A DNA stretch of 64,000 nt from Epilithonimonas arachidiradicis (GTDB lineage: Bacteria; Bacteroidota; Bacteroidia; Flavobacteriales; Weeksellaceae), in NCBI RefSeq assembly GCF_003610695.1, contig NZ_RAQH01000008.1, positions 62,001 to 126,000 of the forward strand, given 5' to 3'. Positions 61,843-64,000 of this stretch are shown one piece after another; position 1 is the stretch's first letter; every line of letters begins with the position of its first letter. A program made the translations under genes and the position numbers. The notes under the pieces were generated by a model. The model saw only the letters and a program-made list of their open reading frames with translations, was not told the DNA's origin and ran no database searches.

Positions 61843-61862
61843 TCTTTTCTCTTTATTCTTTA
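61843..61862 (-). repeat. Right 20-bp inverted repeat of the four-helix-bundle cassette
   Basis: Exact reverse complement of 61449-61468; it ends 19 bp before the fadE start codon. Confidence 0.85.
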
Positions 61863-61881
61863 ATCTAAAAAAATAAATAAT

Positions 61882-63669
61882 ATGTCAACAGATACTAAAA
61901 CATTAGACGGCGGCGAGTTTCTAGTAAAAGAAATCACTGCAAACGAAATATTTTCTATCGAAGAATTGTCCGAAGAACAAAAGATGCTTCGTGATTCTGC
62001 AAAAGAATTCATAGATAAAGAAGTCGTTCCGAATAAGGAAAGATTCGAGAAAAAAGATTATGCTTACACGGAAGAAGTAATGCGTAAAATCGGTGAAATG
62101 GGATTCTTGGGAATCGCTGTTCCTGAAGCTTACGGCGGTTTGGGAATGGGATTCGTAACGACAATGCTGGCTTGCGATTACATCTCTGGAACGACTGGTT
62201 CATTAGCAACTGCTTATGGTGCGCACACAGGAATTGGAACGCTTCCTATCTTACTTTACGGAACTGAAGAACAAAAGCAAAAATATCTTCCGGATTTGGC
62301 TGCTGGAACTAAATTCGGAGCGTATTGTTTAACCGAGCCGGATGCAGGTTCTGATGCCAACAGCGGAAAAACAAGAGCAAAACTTTCGGAAGACGGAAAA
62401 CATTACATCATCAACGGACAAAAAATGTGGATTTCCAATGCAGGATTTGCTGATACCTTCACTTTGTTTGCGAAAATCGATGACGACAAAAACATCACTG
62501 GATTTGTAATCAACCGTTCTGAATTGGAAAATCCGGAAAGTCTGACTTTCGGAGAGGAAGAACACAAATTGGGAATCCGTGCGTCTTCTACGCGTCAGGT
62601 TTTCTTCAATGATATGAAAATTCCTGTTGAAAATCTTTTAGGAGAAAGAAATAATGGTTTCAAAATCGCACTTAATGCACTTAACGTTGGTCGTATCAAA
62701 TTGGCTGCAGCTTGTCTGGATGCACAAAGAAGAATTCTTAATTATTCATTGACTTATTCTACAGAGAGAAAACAATTTGGTGTTTCTATCAATACATTTG
62801 GAGCGATTCGTAAGAAGTTGGCGGAAATGGCAACTGGCGCTTTCGTGAGTGAAGCTGGTTCTTACAGAGCTGCGAAAAATGTAGAAGACAAAATCGAAGA
62901 ATTGGTTGCCGGCGGAATGAACCACGAGCAGGCAGAACTGAAAGGTGTGGAAGAATTTGCAGTTGAATGTTCTATCCTGAAAGTTTTTGTATCAGATTTG
63001 GCGCAACATACAGCCGATGAAGGTATCCAAATCTTTGGCGGAATGGGATTCTCCGAAGATACACCAATGGAAGCGGCCTGGAGAGATTCAAGGATTTCCA
63101 GAATCTACGAAGGAACCAACGAAATCAACAGACTTTTGGCTGTTGGGATGTTAATCAAACGGGCAATGCAAGGCAAAATCGATTTGTTAACACCTGCGAA
63201 AAACGTCGCTAAAGAATTGATGAGCATTCCGTCTTTTGACATTCCTGATTATTCGGAATATATGTCTGAGGAAAAAGAAGTGATTAAGAACTTGAAGAAA
63301 GTATTCTTAATGGTTTCCGGTTCTGCGCTTCAAAAATATATGATGGACATCGAGAAACAACAGCATTTGTTATTAAACGCTTCCGAAATTCTGAACCAAA
63401 TCTATATGGCAGAATCCGCCATCCTGAGAGCTGAGAAACATTTCTCAACAGATTCTGTGGAAGCGGCAATGGCAAGGCTGAACCTTTACAAAGCGGTTGA
63501 AATCATCACAACCAACGCCAAAGAAGGTATAGTTTCTTTCTCAGAAGGCGACGAACAAAGAATGATGTTAGCAGGACTGAGACGTTTCACAAAATATGTA
63601 AATACTCCTAATCCAATTGCTTTAACAGAACAAATTGCCACTCATTTTATTGAGAAAGGTTTTTATTAA
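61882..63669 (+). CDS. fadE: Acyl-CoA dehydrogenase FadE
   Basis: A 595-aa FAD enzyme making the 2,3-double bond in acyl-CoA. The acyl-CoA dehydrogenase core is about 30-430: FGAYCLTEPDAGSDANSGKTRA (FAD/substrate), MWISNAGFADTFTLFAKI, RKQFGVSINTFGAIRKKLAEMA, LAQHTADEGIQIFGGMGFSEDTPMEAAWRDSRISRIYEGTNEINRLL. The catalytic Glu is probably the one in YEGTNEI. About 160 extra C-terminal residues resemble the long form of Bacillus FadE (594 aa) and related VLCAD-like enzymes. Last gene before a strong terminator. Confidence 0.95.
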   Translation: MSTDTKTLDGGEFLVKEITANEIFSIEELSEEQKMLRDSAKEFIDKEVVPNKERFEKKDYAYTEEVMRKIGEMGFLGIAVPEAYGGLGMGFVTTMLACDYISGTTGSLATAYGAHTGIGTLPILLYGTEEQKQKYLPDLAAGTKFGAYCLTEPDAGSDANSGKTRAKLSEDGKHYIINGQKMWISNAGFADTFTLFAKIDDDKNITGFVINRSELENPESLTFGEEEHKLGIRASSTRQVFFNDMKIPVENLLGERNNGFKIALNALNVGRIKLAAACLDAQRRILNYSLTYSTERKQFGVSINTFGAIRKKLAEMATGAFVSEAGSYRAAKNVEDKIEELVAGGMNHEQAELKGVEEFAVECSILKVFVSDLAQHTADEGIQIFGGMGFSEDTPMEAAWRDSRISRIYEGTNEINRLLAVGMLIKRAMQGKIDLLTPAKNVAKELMSIPSFDIPDYSEYMSEEKEVIKNLKKVFLMVSGSALQKYMMDIEKQQHLLLNASEILNQIYMAESAILRAEKHFSTDSVEAAMARLNLYKAVEIITTNAKEGIVSFSEGDEQRMMLAGLRRFTKYVNTPNPIALTEQIATHFIEKGFY

Positions 63670-63690
63670 ATAGTCAATCTAATTATAACC

Positions 63691-63727
63691 AAAAGCGCAT
63701 CAGAAATTTCTGATGCGCTTTTTTTAT
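63691..63727 (+). terminator. Terminator of the fad operon
   Basis: AAAAGCGCATCAGAAA / TTTCTGATGCGCTTTT perfect stem followed by a T run. Confidence 0.9.
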
Positions 63728-63737
63728 TCATTATATT

Positions 63738-64000
63738 TTATTGTGGAATTGGCTTCTCTATGAAATTGCCGTGTCCGTCATTTTCCTTATAACTATTTAT
63801 TTTTCCATCAATGAAGTATGCGTGACTACGTTTATTCCCATTTTCATAATAGGTTATCACTTCTTTTGGTTTTTCGTTTTCATCATAAAATTGATGAATA
63901 ATTAATTTTCCTGTTTTAGTGTTAGTTGCTTTTACCTCCGTAACTTTGCCACTATTAAAAATTGTTTCAATTTTGTAATCACCTTCATATCTTATCGTAG
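63738..64000 (-). CDS. MORN-like/YwqK-type repeat protein, C-terminal part (cut off by window)
   Basis: The reading frame runs from the window edge to the stop at 63738-63740, about 87 codons. My translation shows YEGDYKIETIFNSGKV, IIHQFYDENEKPKEVITYYENGNKRSHAYFIDGKINSYKEND. The 'YYENGNKR...F.DGK' spacing is the repeated MORN-variant unit of YwqK-like antitoxin or secreted proteins. The N-terminus lies outside, so a signal peptide cannot be judged. Convergent with fadE. Confidence 0.65.
   Translation of the reverse strand, partial: TIRYEGDYKIETIFNSGKVTEVKATNTKTGKLIIHQFYDENEKPKEVITYYENGNKRSHAYFIDGKINSYKENDGHGNFIEKPIPQ

Larger units (their letters stand above)
61449..61862. mobile_element. Candidate inverted-repeat-bounded cassette carrying a four-helix-bundle gene
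   Basis: A 414-bp unit between fadA and fadE. Ends are perfect 20-bp inverted repeats, TAAAGAATAAAGAGAAAAGA at 61449-61468 and its reverse complement at 61843-61862. A further AAAAGACTT / AAGTCTTT pair lies just inside each end, offset by 7 bases. One gene inside, no transposase, no obvious target duplication. It is the second such insertion in this window. Confidence 0.6.

Overview
The window is AT-rich chromosomal DNA from a Flavobacteriia member, most likely a Chryseobacterium/Epilithonimonas-type Weeksellaceae. This is inferred from a type IX sorting domain protein, a GldI-like lipoprotein, MG2/plug-domain proteins, many lipoproteins with a Cys near residue 17, a carotenoid operon of flavobacterial layout, weak Shine-Dalgarno usage with several TTG starts, and promoters matching the Bacteroidetes -33 TTTG / -7 TAnnTTTG consensus (clearest at 3131-3161 and 31513-31542). 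No rRNA, tRNA, CRISPR array, prophage or transposase gene was seen.

Layout. 1-7.6 kb: a truncated LolD-type ATPase, UvrD helicase, a FUSC membrane protein, and a minus-strand surface-polysaccharide operon (methyltransferase, two glycosyltransferases, two small membrane proteins). 7.8-15.4 kb: MFS and SulP transporters, a 600-bp repeat-bearing gap, prfC, lipoproteins and a TPR protein. 15.5-20.7 kb: carotenoid operon (MarR regulator, crtI, crtB, SRPBCC, crtZ, lycopene cyclase), then an SMR transporter. 20.7-25.7 kb: LuxC-like acyl-CoA reductase divergent from a ferredoxin, serC, serA-like dehydrogenase, DUF1015. 25.8-28.6 kb: bacteriophytochrome kinase overlapping a heme oxygenase. 28.6-35.2 kb: two PPIase lipoproteins, ilvE, mnmD, NUDIX, and a glycosyltransferase/sterol-desaturase operon. 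35.3-44.8 kb: recQ, kdsD, tatC, a Crp-like regulator, tpx, a secreted-protein pair and monomeric isocitrate dehydrogenase. 44.8-53.3 kb: an MG2/plug protein, a pseudouridine synthase, mutA, divIC, udk, a SanA-like protein and a PaaE-like reductase. 53.3-57.2 kb: a zeta-like P-loop kinase with a 48-aa overlapping partner, a TlpA-like thioredoxin and a FecCD-type ABC transporter. 57.2-63.7 kb: a MarR-controlled fadN-fadA-fadE beta-oxidation operon. The right edge holds a truncated MORN-like protein.

The most unusual signals are two single-gene insertions inside otherwise standard operons. A GxxExxY gene sits between the ABC permease and ATPase genes, and a four-helix-bundle gene sits between fadA and fadE. 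Each is bracketed by its own inverted repeats and neither has a transposase. Other points of interest are a perfect 28-bp palindrome upstream of the fad regulator, a 12-4-12 palindrome upstream of the phytochrome, the kinase/48-aa pair, and a palindromic intergenic repeat family found at two sites.
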